NCBI GenBank assembly: GCA_963557785.1
Contig: CAUWBF010000004.1
Coordinates: 1-64,000 of the forward strand
Direction: 5' to 3'
DNA: 64,000 bases
Source of the DNA: Merdicola sp963557785
Lineage (GTDB): Bacteria > Bacillota > Clostridia > TANB77 > CAG-508
The position numbers were made by a program, and so were the translations under genes. Positions 1 to 8,475 of the stretch are shown here, in pieces (positions within the stretch are counted from its first letter, which is position 1; each line of letters starts with the position of its first letter). The notes below the pieces were generated by a model that ran no database searches, was not told the DNA's origin, and saw only the letters and a list, made by a program, of their open reading frames with translations.

Positions 1-51
1 CGGGACAACTTGATTAAAAGTCAAGTGCTCTACCACCTGAGCTAATAGCCC
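1..51 (-). tRNA. tRNA-Lys(TTT), 3' part cut off by window edge
   Basis: Read on the minus strand, the sequence begins with a GGGCTAT acceptor arm, a D arm with GCTC/GAGC, and an anticodon stem CTTGA/TCAAG around a CTTTTAA loop. The anticodon is therefore TTT (lysine). The window ends just after the anticodon arm, so the T arm and the 3' acceptor strand are missing only because of the window boundary. Confidence 0.9.
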
Positions 52-149
52 ATATCTGTAAAATCACAGTGCTCTTATATATTACTATAATTTATTTATA
101 TTGTCAATATATTTTTAAATTTTTTTTTAATTTTTTATCGTTTTTTATC

Positions 150-181
150 AAAAAGAGTAAATCATAAGATTTACTCTTTTT
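150..181 (-). terminator. Intrinsic terminator of the DUF1858 gene
   Basis: A perfect 14-bp stem (AAAAAGAGTAAATC paired with its complement) encloses an ATAA loop directly after the stop codon of the minus-strand DUF1858 gene, and the stem ends in a T run on that strand. Confidence 0.8.
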
Positions 182-184
182 GTA

Positions 185-373
185 TTACTCTTTATTTAAT
201 GTATCTACTAACTCATCTACATCTATTCCATGCACCATACATGCTTCTTCTAATGTTTCTGCTTGTGATGCTGGACATCCTAAACAGTGCATACCTGCTT
301 CCATTAATATATCTGCTTTTTCTGGTGCTGTTTCTAATAATTCACCTATTTTTGTAGTTTTTTCTATCTTCAT
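185..373 (-). CDS. DUF1858 domain-containing small protein
   Basis: A 62-aa protein covering a whole DUF1858 domain: an N-terminal KTTKIGELLE segment, then HCLGCPASQAETLEEA with the paired Cys residues (CLGC) typical of this hybrid-cluster-like family. No signal peptide or membrane segment is present. The family's biochemical role is unknown; the CxxC suggests metal or redox binding, which is inference. The ATG is preceded by TTTTGGAGGTATAAA, a strong ribosome binding site, and a perfect terminator follows the stop. It appears to be a single-gene unit divergent from the T4SS-like run. Confidence 0.9.
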   Translation of the reverse strand: MKIEKTTKIGELLETAPEKADILMEAGMHCLGCPASQAETLEEACMVHGIDVDELVDTLNKE

Positions 374-649
374 TTTATACCTCCAAAATAAATATCATTT
401 TAATTACAATAATTATTTTACCATAATTTTATTAAAAAGTATAGACAAATATATTTTTTTGTTATACCATACCACCATACAAGGTAGGTGGTTTATATTC
501 AACGCATCATTTTTTTATTCTTTATATTTTTTATTATTCATCTTTTTACAATTTCTTATGCATTATATTCTTTTATATATTTACAATTATTCTATAATAT
601 TCAAGGTTCTAAATTAAAAAAGAAATTATCTTCATAATTTGGAGGATTT
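374..649. other. Intergenic region, divergent, no gene seen
   Basis: About 280 bases between the divergent DUF1858 and virD4-like genes. It holds a weak inverted repeat ACCACC/GGTGGT around 470-493 and a TATAAT at 593-598 without a convincing -35 element. I see no ORF, RNA gene or Spo0A box. The promoter for the virD4-like operon must lie here but I cannot place it. Confidence 0.5.
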
Positions 650-2329
650 ATGCATAAATTATTATTTTATTTTTTGTTTGTTTTATTTTATTGCTTAATT
701 GGTTTTTTTTTATTTGTTCCAATCTATCTAGCAGATTCTATAATAATCACTTTTTCATTGAAACCATTTGATATTTGTACTTCATATCCTATTTTCTGGT
801 TTTATTTAAAATTAATATTTATTTTTTTATATGTTTTTTCTTCAATTATCTATTCTCATATTCTTTATAAATTTATTTCTAAATATTTCATTAAACCTAA
901 AAATAATTTAAATATAAAACTAAATGATAAAGAAATTAATTTACTTATCGGTCAAGATACTAATTTAAATAAAGTTTATTTATCTGAAAAATCTCTTTAT
1001 CAAAATATGCTAATTACTGGAACTATAGGAAGTGGAAAAACTAGCTCTGCAATATATCCTTTTTCTGAACAATTAATTAAATATTGCTATAATGATGAAA
1101 AAAATAAAATTGGCATATTGTTTTTAGATGTTAAAGGTAATTTAGTAAATCAAATTTACAATTATGCAAAAAAATATAATAGATTATCAGATTTAATCAT
1201 CATTGGTTTAAATTCTACTAATACTTATAATCCTTTGGATAAGCCTAATTTAAAACCCTCTGTACTTGCAAATAGATTAAAAATTATTCTATCTTTATTT
1301 TCTCCAAATAATTCAGAATCTTATTGGCTAGATAAAGCAGAACAAATATTAACTGAAGCTATAAAATTATGTAGGTTATATAATAATGGATATGTTAATT
1401 TTAAAGAAATTCATAATTTAATTAATAATAAAGATTATTTTTATAAGCAAATTTCTTTTCTAAGATTAGAGTTTCAAAAAAATAAATTTAATCATTCTTG
1501 TATATATGATTTATATTCTTCAATTAATTTTTTCGAAAATGAATTTTTTTCTTTAGATGATAGAACTTCTTCTATTTTAAAATCTGAAATTTCTCGTATT
1601 ACTAATATATTTATTTCTGACTATGATATATTACGTATTTTTTCACCTAATAAATCTGAAATTACCTTTAATGGTTTCGAATCTCTTATAAAGGATGGAA
1701 AATTAGTAGTACTATCAATGAATATTGCAGAATATAGAAATTTATCTAAAATAATTGCAACATATTTAAAGTTAGATTTTCAATCTGAGGTTTTACAACG
1801 AATAAAAAATAATTCTATATTAAATTCAAGAACTGTTGCCTTTGTCTGCGATGAATTTCATGAATATGTTACTTCTACAGATAGTGATTTTTTTGCCCAA
1901 AGTAGAGAATCTAAGTGTATTAATATTGTAGCAACCCAAAGTTATTCTTCTCTATTAAATACTCTTAATAATGAGTCGGCTGTAAAAGTTATAATACAAA
2001 ATTTAACTAATAAACTATGGTTTAGATCAGATGATTTGTTTACTATAGAAAGTGCTCAAAAACAGATTGGTAAAGAGGAAAAAGAAAAAATATCTACTAC
2101 AATCTCAGAAAATTCAAAAGAAACATTTTATAATTATTTTTTAAATGATTTTAATTCTATAAATTCTAATATTTCAGAAAGTTATAATAAATATTTGCAA
2201 ACAGATTTTATATATGATGTTAATTTTTTTAGTAGAGAACTTGAAACTTTTAGTTGTATTTCTTTTTTATCAGATGGTAATAAAATACTTAATCCTTGTA
2301 AATTAAATATGTTTCCCTATTTTAAATGA
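650..2329 (+). CDS. VirD4/TraG-family type IV secretion coupling ATPase
   Basis: A 559-aa protein with two to three N-terminal membrane segments (residues 1-80), then a cytosolic ATPase domain. The P-loop GTIGSGKT is at residues 124-131, followed by LFLDVKG near 157, the DxKG motif characteristic of VirD4/TraG coupling proteins. The Walker B-like VAFVCDEFHEY is at 396-406 and an ATQSYSSL sensor-like motif lies near 425. Coupling proteins bring substrates (DNA or protein) to a type IV secretion channel at the membrane. The ATG follows a TTTGGAGG site. Pilin-like, VirB6-like and PrgI-like genes follow with almost no gaps, so this is the first gene of an operon. No relaxase is nearby, so the substrate is unknown. 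Confidence 0.88.
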   Translation: MHKLLFYFLFVLFYCLIGFFLFVPIYLADSIIITFSLKPFDICTSYPIFWFYLKLIFIFLYVFSSIIYSHILYKFISKYFIKPKNNLNIKLNDKEINLLIGQDTNLNKVYLSEKSLYQNMLITGTIGSGKTSSAIYPFSEQLIKYCYNDEKNKIGILFLDVKGNLVNQIYNYAKKYNRLSDLIIIGLNSTNTYNPLDKPNLKPSVLANRLKIILSLFSPNNSESYWLDKAEQILTEAIKLCRLYNNGYVNFKEIHNLINNKDYFYKQISFLRLEFQKNKFNHSCIYDLYSSINFFENEFFSLDDRTSSILKSEISRITNIFISDYDILRIFSPNKSEITFNGFESLIKDGKLVVLSMNIAEYRNLSKIIATYLKLDFQSEVLQRIKNNSILNSRTVAFVCDEFHEYVTSTDSDFFAQSRESKCINIVATQSYSSLLNTLNNESAVKVIIQNLTNKLWFRSDDLFTIESAQKQIGKEEKEKISTTISENSKETFYNYFLNDFNSINSNISESYNKYLQTDFIYDVNFFSRELETFSCISFLSDGNKILNPCKLNMFPYFK

Positions 2330-2343
2330 TTTTGGAGGTTTTT

Positions 2344-2664
2344 ATGAATAAAAAAATTTATATTGTTTTATTTTTATTAATTTTATTTTTATTTTTTTCA
2401 TATCATATATCTTTTGCTGCAGAACCTAAATTAATTACAAAATTAAATAAAGCCTTTGAAGACATAGAAGGCTGGATTATAAAAATATCTACTCCGGCAG
2501 CAGCAGTAGCTGTAGGTACAGGCGTACTTATGAAAAAGTTTAGTTTTGGTGATGATGAAAAAATACGTGTTGGAAAAAAATTAATTAGAAGCTCTTTATT
2601 CTCATATGCATTTATTTTAGCAATTGACTTAGTTTTGTCTGCTATAAAAGCTTTAGTAGGTTAG
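2344..2664 (+). CDS. VirB2/TrbC-like pilin-type small membrane protein
   Basis: The chosen ATG follows TTTGGAGGTTTTT; an in-frame start 18 bases upstream has no ribosome site. The 106-aa product has an N-terminal signal-like hydrophobic stretch ending in SFAAEP, a plausible signal peptidase site, then a short polar region and two further hydrophobic segments (around STPAAAVAVGTGVLM and SYAFILAIDLVLSAIKALVG). That layout, between a coupling ATPase and a VirB6-like protein, fits the VirB2/TrbC pilin-like subunits of Gram-positive conjugation systems. Assignment rests on topology and position, not on a diagnostic motif. Confidence 0.65.
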   Translation: MNKKIYIVLFLLILFLFFSYHISFAAEPKLITKLNKAFEDIEGWIIKISTPAAAVAVGTGVLMKKFSFGDDEKIRVGKKLIRSSLFSYAFILAIDLVLSAIKALVG

Positions 2665-2675
2665 GATGTGATTTT

Positions 2676-3560
2676 TTGGATTATTCTAATATTGATTTTA
2701 CTGAAATAATTACAAATGTTATAAATAATATATTAAATAACTTTTTTATTTCTATAGATAATAGTATATATTCGGTTTTAGATGATATCACATTTATTGA
2801 CTCTAGTATTTTAAATGATAATAAAATAATAAAAATATTTGGTTCTGCAAATGCTCATGGTATTATTTTAGTTGCTTTATCAATTTTATTTGGATTTATT
2901 ATATATTATTGTATTAAATTATTTTCTTTTTATTATTTTTCTAATACATATGTTCAAAATCCATTACAGTTTTTTATTAAAGTAATTATTATTGCAATTT
3001 TTATTAACTATTCATTTTTTATATGTGAGCAGATATTAGAAATAAATTCTATTATTTCTTTAGCAATTAGAAATATTGGTGAATATTATTTAAATAGTAA
3101 TATTTGTTTTTCTGAATTAATTACTCATTTAAATAATATACTAAATATAGATAGTTCAAATTTTAATATTTTTTCTATTGATGGAATTATTAAAAGCATC
3201 GCTTCTGTTAGTTTATTCAATTTAATTTTTTCATATTCTTTGCGCTTTATTATGATAAAAGTATTTGTTTTTATTTCTCCTTTTGCTGTGTTATCTCTTT
3301 TATTAGATTCTACATCCTGGTTCTTTAAGTCTTGGATTAAATCTTTTCTTTCTTTGTTATTATTACAATCATTTATTTCTATTATTTTATTGGTAATTTT
3401 TTCATTAAATTTTGGTTCTAATATTTTTTCTAAAATTATTTATATTGGTTCTATATATTCATTAATAAAAGCAAATACTTTTATGAAAGAATTGTTTGGC
3501 GGAATATCTACTGATATAAATATGAATTTTTCTAATTTAAAGAATTTATTTTTAAGGTGA
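2676..3560 (+). CDS. VirB6/TrbL-like polytopic membrane protein
   Basis: A 294-aa protein with about six predicted membrane helices (for example around residues 60-90, 105-125, 170-200, 205-235 and 240-275) and a polar Asn/Ser-rich N-terminus. The only workable start is TTG at 2676, behind AGGATGTGA; the ATG just upstream runs into TGA. Position between the pilin-like and PrgI-like genes and overall topology match the VirB6/TrbL channel subunit of type IV secretion systems. No diagnostic motif exists for this family, so the call is by context. Its stop overlaps the ribosome site of the next gene. Confidence 0.6.
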   Translation: MDYSNIDFTEIITNVINNILNNFFISIDNSIYSVLDDITFIDSSILNDNKIIKIFGSANAHGIILVALSILFGFIIYYCIKLFSFYYFSNTYVQNPLQFFIKVIIIAIFINYSFFICEQILEINSIISLAIRNIGEYYLNSNICFSELITHLNNILNIDSSNFNIFSIDGIIKSIASVSLFNLIFSYSLRFIMIKVFVFISPFAVLSLLLDSTSWFFKSWIKSFLSLLLLQSFISIILLVIFSLNFGSNIFSKIIYIGSIYSLIKANTFMKELFGGISTDINMNFSNLKNLFLR

Positions 3561-3565
3561 TTTTT

Positions 3566-3847
3566 ATGTATATTTTTCCTCAAAATTATAATTTTAAAAA
3601 TAAGTTATTTGGACTTATTGATTATTCTACTATACTGTTTAATATTATTTGGTATCTATTTACTTATTCTTTCCTTAGTCTATTTATTAAATATTTTTAT
3701 TTAAAATTTTGTTTATTTATAACTTTTTCTTTTCCTATTTTATTAATTAGTATTATAGGATTTAATCATGAAAATATTCTATATGTAATTTCTTATATTT
3801 TTATTTTTCTAAAGAATAGACGTATTTATTTATATTCCAAATATTAA
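3566..3847 (+). CDS. PrgI-family-like small T4SS membrane protein
   Basis: A 93-aa protein starting at the ATG behind AAGGTGA. Its N-terminus (PQNYNFKNKLFGLIDYSTILF) resembles the PrgI family pattern of a proline-led strand, a K/F-G turn and a short helix before two membrane helices, which follow at about residues 24-45 and 50-75. The C-terminus is basic (KNRRIYLYSKY). PrgI proteins are VirB3-like partners of the VirB4 ATPase in Gram-positive conjugation systems. Here the matching VirB4 lies 7 kb away beyond gyrA. The next gene has its own promoter, so the operon probably ends here. Confidence 0.55.
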   Translation: MYIFPQNYNFKNKLFGLIDYSTILFNIIWYLFTYSFLSLFIKYFYLKFCLFITFSFPILLISIIGFNHENILYVISYIFIFLKNRRIYLYSKY

Positions 3848-3871
3848 TAATAAAATTTCTCCTCCTTTTTA

Positions 3872-3900
3872 TTGTAAAAATCGACTTTAAATGCTATAAT
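3872..3900 (+). promoter_or_regulatory. Sigma-A-type promoter of dnaD-dnaC
   Basis: TTGTAA at 3872-3877, a 17-bp spacer, and a perfect TATAAT at 3895-3900, 34 bp upstream of the dnaD-like ATG. It separates the replication genes from the T4SS-like operon. Confidence 0.75.
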
Positions 3901-3934
3901 AAGTTTTGAATTTTAGCTTTTAGGAGGGTAAGTT

Positions 3935-4897
3935 ATGCGTTTAGACCAAAATGATAAAGACTTTTTATTTTCAAATACAGATATACCAGATGTATTTTTT
4001 ACAGAATATTTATCTCAATCATCTGGAGATTGTATTAAAGTATATTTATATTTACTGTTTTTATCAAAGTTTAATAAAGATGTTAAATTAAATGATCTTT
4101 CTAAAAAGTTAAATTTACCACTAAAAACCATTCAGGATTCTATAAAATATTGGGAAGATTTAGGAGTTATTACAAGAAAAACTACTGGTTATACTATGGT
4201 TGATTTACAAGAAAAAGAATTACATGATTTATATTCTCCAAAATTAACTTCTTCACCAGAGGAATCTTGTAAAAATGCTAAAAATCAATATAGAGCAAAA
4301 GCTGTTGAGGAAATTAATAATTCTTGTTTCCAAGGAATAATGTCTCCTTCATGGTATAATGATATAGATTTATGGTTTAATAAATATGGATTTGATGAAC
4401 AAGTAATGATTGCTTTATTTAAATATTGTTTTGAAAGGTCTGCTCTCCATAAAAATTATGTGCAGGCTGTTGCTGAAAATTGGTCTAAAAATAATATTAA
4501 AAATTTTACAGATTTGGATAATTACTATGAAAAACAAGAAAAATTAAATCTTATTAAAAAGAGTATTGCTAAAAAGCTTGGTTTTTCTAGACCTCTTACA
4601 CAATATGAATCTGCATACGTTGAAAAATGGGTTGTTGATTATGGATATAATTTAGATATTATAGAAATTGCTTTAAAGAAAACTACTGCTAAATCTAATC
4701 CTAATTTTGATTATATAGACAAACTAATTTCAGACTGGCATGATAGAAAATTTACTACTACTAATGATATAAATTCTTTCTTACTTGAATTTAAAGAAAA
4801 AAGAAAGAATATTAAAGAACTTGAGAAAAAAAGTAATTATAACAATTATGAACAAAGAAATTATAACGATCTAGATTCATTATATGCTAATAAATAA
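3935..4897 (+). CDS. dnaD: DnaD-domain replication initiation protein
   Basis: A 320-aa protein with an N-terminal winged-helix part (residues 1-85; LNDLSKKLNLPLKTIQDSIKYWEDLGVI) and two DnaD/DnaB_2 C-terminal repeats. The first contains YVQAVAENWSKNNI; the second contains FDYIDKLISDWHDRKF, both matching the Y-x-x-x-I-x-x-W signature. The Lys-rich C-terminal tail is disordered. DnaD-type proteins help load the replicative helicase at oriC or at stalled forks. The dnaC-like loader follows 15 bp downstream. In Clostridioides the same two genes lie next to each other near the origin, so this is a host replication gene and probably not cargo. The ATG follows TTTTAGGAGGGTAAGTT. Confidence 0.93.
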   Translation: MRLDQNDKDFLFSNTDIPDVFFTEYLSQSSGDCIKVYLYLLFLSKFNKDVKLNDLSKKLNLPLKTIQDSIKYWEDLGVITRKTTGYTMVDLQEKELHDLYSPKLTSSPEESCKNAKNQYRAKAVEEINNSCFQGIMSPSWYNDIDLWFNKYGFDEQVMIALFKYCFERSALHKNYVQAVAENWSKNNIKNFTDLDNYYEKQEKLNLIKKSIAKKLGFSRPLTQYESAYVEKWVVDYGYNLDIIEIALKKTTAKSNPNFDYIDKLISDWHDRKFTTTNDINSFLLEFKEKRKNIKELEKKSNYNNYEQRNYNDLDSLYANK

Positions 4898-4912
4898 TAT
4901 ATAGGAGGAAAT

Positions 4913-5914
4913 ATGAGTAACTCTGTTTTAAAGGATTTATTAAAAGAATATGATAGAAAAAAAATAGCTGCTGAAAAAAGTGCTGACTTGAATAAAAAAT
5001 TAATTTTTGAAAAATATCCTGAATTAGCTGAAATTGATCAAAAATTAAATATGGCTGGAATTGAGTGTGCAAAGTCTATTCTAACTTCTAATAATTCTGA
5101 ATCTGTAGCAGAATTAGATCAAAAGATTAAAGATTTACAATTAGAAAAAACTAATTTATTAAATAAGTTTAATATTTCTGAAGATGTTATAACACCAAAT
5201 TATGAATGTAAGAAATGTAATGATACTGGTTATATTACTTTTGATTCTCAAACTGTTATGTGTTCATGTTTAAAGCAAAAATTAACTAATTCTTTATATA
5301 ATAAGAGTAATATATATAATTTAGATAAAGAAAATTTTGAAACTTTTAATTTAAATTTATATTCTGATAAAGTTGATAAAGAAAAATATAAGAGTGATAT
5401 ATCTCCTCGTGATAATATTTTAAAAATAAAGAATATTGTAAATAATTTTATTACTAATTTTGATGATATAAATGAAAAAAATTTATTATTTACTGGAAAT
5501 ACTGGTCTTGGAAAAACATTTTTTTCAAATTGTATTGCTAAAGAAATAATTAATAAAGGAAAAATTGTTATATATCAAACTGCTCCAGTAATGTTAGATT
5601 CTATAATAGATTATCGTTTTGGAAAAAATAATGTTTCTGAAGAATATTATAATGATTTAATTAATTGTGATTTATTAATCATAGATGATTTAGGAACTGA
5701 ATCTATAAATAGTTTAAAATTTACAGAATTATTTAATATAATTAATACACGTTTGTTAAATCAAAATAATAAATCTTTAAAAACTATAATCTCTACTAAT
5801 TTAACTTTGCAAAATTTATTTGCAAATTATGATGAGAGAATAGTTTCAAGAATAGTTGGATATTATAATATTTGTAGATTTTTTGGTGATGATATTAGAT
5901 TTAATAAAAAATAA
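4913..5914 (+). CDS. dnaC: DnaC/DnaI-type replicative helicase loader (AAA+)
   Basis: A 333-aa protein with a helical N-terminus (residues 1-85), a zinc-binding knuckle (ECKKCNDTGY followed by MCSCLKQK) near 100-125, and a AAA+ core with P-loop GNTGLGKT near 195-202 and Walker B LLIIDDLG near 257. The domain order matches clostridial helicase loaders, which deliver the DnaB-type helicase to DnaA-opened origin DNA. It is 15 bp behind dnaD, with AGGAGGAAAT before the ATG, so the two are co-transcribed. A bidirectional terminator follows. Confidence 0.93.
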   Translation: MSNSVLKDLLKEYDRKKIAAEKSADLNKKLIFEKYPELAEIDQKLNMAGIECAKSILTSNNSESVAELDQKIKDLQLEKTNLLNKFNISEDVITPNYECKKCNDTGYITFDSQTVMCSCLKQKLTNSLYNKSNIYNLDKENFETFNLNLYSDKVDKEKYKSDISPRDNILKIKNIVNNFITNFDDINEKNLLFTGNTGLGKTFFSNCIAKEIINKGKIVIYQTAPVMLDSIIDYRFGKNNVSEEYYNDLINCDLLIIDDLGTESINSLKFTELFNIINTRLLNQNNKSLKTIISTNLTLQNLFANYDERIVSRIVGYYNICRFFGDDIRFNKK

Positions 5915-5942
5915 AAGAGAACATTCAAAAATGTTCTCTTTT
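5913..5942. terminator. Bidirectional terminator between dnaC and gyrA
   Basis: AAAAGAGAACATT pairs with AATGTTCTCTTTT over 13 bp around a 4-base loop. Both flanks give T runs, so it can end dnaC on + and gyrA on - transcripts. Confidence 0.85.
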
Positions 5943-5946
5943 TAGT

Positions 5947-8379
5947 TTATTCTTCTTCCTGTTCAATAGTTTCTATACTTACTACTTTACCACCGTCGTT
6001 TGTTCTCATTAGAGTAACTCCTTGTGTAGCTCTTCCTAGAACACTAACTTCTTTAACAGCCATTCTTATAATAGTTCCACTATCTGTTATCATCATAAGA
6101 TCATTATTTTCATCTGTTATTTTTATTCCAACTATTTTTCCTGTCTTTGGAGTTATTTTATAGGTAATTACCCCTCTTCCTCCTCTATTTTGTACTCTAT
6201 ATTCATCAAGTTCTGTTCTTTTTCCAAATCCATTTTCTGTAATTGCAAGTAAAGTAGCTTTTGAGCCAGATATAATTGATTCCATACCTATTACAACATC
6301 ATCTTCGTCTAGTTTTATTCCTATAACTCCCTGAGCTGTTCTTCCCATAGGTCTTACATCTTTTTCATCAAATGTTATACATATACCATTTTGAGTTACT
6401 AATACAACATTATCTTCGCCATCTGTTAATCTAACAGTTATTAATTCATCTTCATCTTTTAGAGTTATTGCTTGTAATCCTGTTTTTCTTGCTGAATTAT
6501 ATTCTACTAAAGATGTTTTCTTTATTAATCCGTTTTTTGTTGCCATTAATAAATATTTACCTTCAGCAAAATTTTGAATTGGAATTACTGCAGATATCTT
6601 TTCGCCATTATCTAAGCTTAATAAATTAACGATAGCTGTTCCTCTTGCTGTTCTACCTGCTTCTGGTATTTCATATCCACGCAATCTATATAATTTTCCT
6701 TTATTACTAAAGAATAAAATTGTATCGTGTGTAGAAGCTGTAAATATTTGAGAAACAAAATCTTCTTCTCTTGTTGATATTCCTGTTATTCCTTTTCCTC
6801 CACGTTTTTGACTCTTATATGTATCTATTGGCATTCTTTTGATATATCCAAAATGAGTTAAAGCAACAACAGTTTGTTCTTCTTTTATTAAATCTTCTAC
6901 TTCTATTTCGCCTTCTGCAGCTTTTATTTTTGTTTTTCTTTCATCTCCGAATTTATCTCTAACTTCTATTAATTCTTCTTTAATTATGTCATATACTAAT
7001 CTTTCGCTGTTTAATATATCTCTTAAATGAGCAATTAATTCCATTAAAGCTTTATATTCTTCTTCTATTTTTTCTCTTTGTAATCCTGATAATGTTTTTA
7101 ATCTCATATCTAGAATAGCTTGAGCTTGAATATCTGTTAAACCAAAACGTTCCATTAATCTTTCTTTAGCATCGTCATATGATGATCTAATTATACTAAT
7201 AACCTCATCAATATTATCTATTGCTATTCTTAATCCTTCTAATATATGTGCTCTTGCTAAGGCTTTATCTAATTCAAATTTTGTTCTTCTTACTATTACT
7301 TCTTTTCTGTGATCTATATAGCAATCTAAGCATTGTCTTAGAGTTAATATTTTAGGTTCTCCATTAACTAAAGCTAACATTATTATTCCGAAAGTATCTT
7401 GCATTTGTGTATTTTTATACAATTGATTTAAAACAACTTGTGCATTAGCATCTCTTTTTAATTCAATTACTATTCTTACTCTATCAATTCTATCAGATTC
7501 ATCTCTTAAGTCAGATATACCTTCTATTCTTTTTTCTCTAACTAGTCTTGATATATTTTCTATTAATTTAGCTTTATTAACTTGATATGGTAAAGAAGTA
7601 ACTATAATTCTTTGTTTATTGTTACTCATTTCTTCAATTTCAGCTTCTGCTCTGACTGTTATTTTTCCTCTACCCGTTGTATATGCTTCTTTTATTCCTT
7701 CTCTTCCTAGAATTATTCCCTCTGTAGGAAAATCTGGTCCTTTTATTACAGACATTAAATCTTCGTCTGTCACATTGTCTTCATCTATAATTTTTATAAT
7801 TCCATCTACAACTTCTCTTAAATTGTGTGGTGGTATGTTAGTAGCCATACCAACGGCTATACCTGATGAACCATTAACTAATAATTGTGGTATTTTTGCA
7901 GGTAATACAGTAGGTTCTTGTAGTCTATCATCATAGTTTGGCATAAAATCTACTGTGTTTTTTTCAATGTCTGTTAGCATATATTCTGCTATTTTAGACA
8001 TTCTTGCTTCTGTATACCTCATTGCAGCAGCTCCATCTCCATCTATTGAGCCAAAGTTTCCATGGCCATCAACAAGCATATATCTTAGTGAGAAATCTTG
8101 TGCCATTCTTACCATAGCATCATAAACAGATGCATCTCCATGTGGATGGTATCTTCCCAAAACAGATCCTACAGTATTTGCACATTTTCTGTATGGCTTA
8201 TCAGAAGTTATTCCATCTTCGTGCATAGCGTATAAAATTCTTCTATGTACTGGCTTTAAACCATCTCTTACATCTGGAAGTGCTCTTTGGACAATAACAC
8301 TCATAGCATAATCTATGTATGCTGTTCTCATTTCATTATCAATATCTCTTTCGATAATTTTTTCTCCTGGTCTATCCAT
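5947..8379 (-). CDS. gyrA: DNA gyrase subunit A
   Basis: An 810-aa protein, normal length for GyrA. The active-site tyrosine is Tyr122 in MRYTEARM. The GyrA box QKRGGKG near residue 530 marks it as gyrase rather than topoisomerase IV, and six C-terminal beta-propeller repeats follow (the last with GRATQGV). The A2B2 enzyme introduces negative supercoils using ATP hydrolysed by GyrB. The quinolone-resistance region reads HGDASVYDAM, so the usual Ser83 (E. coli numbering) is Ala. gyrA is separated from gyrB by the T4SS-like operon; the two are normally adjacent in Firmicutes. It has its own consensus promoter. Confidence 0.98.
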   Translation of the reverse strand: MDRPGEKIIERDIDNEMRTAYIDYAMSVIVQRALPDVRDGLKPVHRRILYAMHEDGITSDKPYRKCANTVGSVLGRYHPHGDASVYDAMVRMAQDFSLRYMLVDGHGNFGSIDGDGAAAMRYTEARMSKIAEYMLTDIEKNTVDFMPNYDDRLQEPTVLPAKIPQLLVNGSSGIAVGMATNIPPHNLREVVDGIIKIIDEDNVTDEDLMSVIKGPDFPTEGIILGREGIKEAYTTGRGKITVRAEAEIEEMSNNKQRIIVTSLPYQVNKAKLIENISRLVREKRIEGISDLRDESDRIDRVRIVIELKRDANAQVVLNQLYKNTQMQDTFGIIMLALVNGEPKILTLRQCLDCYIDHRKEVIVRRTKFELDKALARAHILEGLRIAIDNIDEVISIIRSSYDDAKERLMERFGLTDIQAQAILDMRLKTLSGLQREKIEEEYKALMELIAHLRDILNSERLVYDIIKEELIEVRDKFGDERKTKIKAAEGEIEVEDLIKEEQTVVALTHFGYIKRMPIDTYKSQKRGGKGITGISTREEDFVSQIFTASTHDTILFFSNKGKLYRLRGYEIPEAGRTARGTAIVNLLSLDNGEKISAVIPIQNFAEGKYLLMATKNGLIKKTSLVEYNSARKTGLQAITLKDEDELITVRLTDGEDNVVLVTQNGICITFDEKDVRPMGRTAQGVIGIKLDEDDVVIGMESIISGSKATLLAITENGFGKRTELDEYRVQNRGGRGVITYKITPKTGKIVGIKITDENNDLMMITDSGTIIRMAVKEVSVLGRATQGVTLMRTNDGGKVVSIETIEQEEE

Positions 8380-8415
8380 TTATTTCCCTCTTTTCATCTT
8401 TTAAAGTCTATGATT

Positions 8416-8444
8416 ATTATACTAAAACGAAAAAAATTATGCAA
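8416..8444 (-). promoter_or_regulatory. Sigma-A-type promoter of gyrA
   Basis: On the minus strand: TTGCAT (8444-8439), a 17-bp spacer, and a perfect TATAAT (8421-8416), about 37 bp before the gyrA ATG. Since no terminator is visible after the upstream gene, some read-through from the virB4 operon is possible. Confidence 0.8.
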
Positions 8445-8475
8445 GGAAAATGTCTTAAAAACTTACGGAAATTCA

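Noticed and set aside
467..495. Inverted repeat ACCACC/GGTGGT as an operator for the virD4-like operon
   Set aside because: Only six paired bases and no promoter could be placed beside it.
3879..3886. Spo0A box upstream of dnaD (AGTCGAT on the minus strand)
   Set aside because: Two mismatches to the seven-base core, so not distinguishable from chance in this AT-rich DNA.
650..5914. dnaD and dnaC as phage or element replication cargo
   Set aside because: Domain order, own promoter and the known adjacent pair near the origin in Clostridioides favour host helicase-loading genes.
7619..7936. ORF of 105 codons antisense to gyrA, and similar long antisense ORFs in gyrB, virB4 and mnmE
   Set aside because: They are shadows of biased codon use in the real genes; none has a ribosome site or a recognisable domain.
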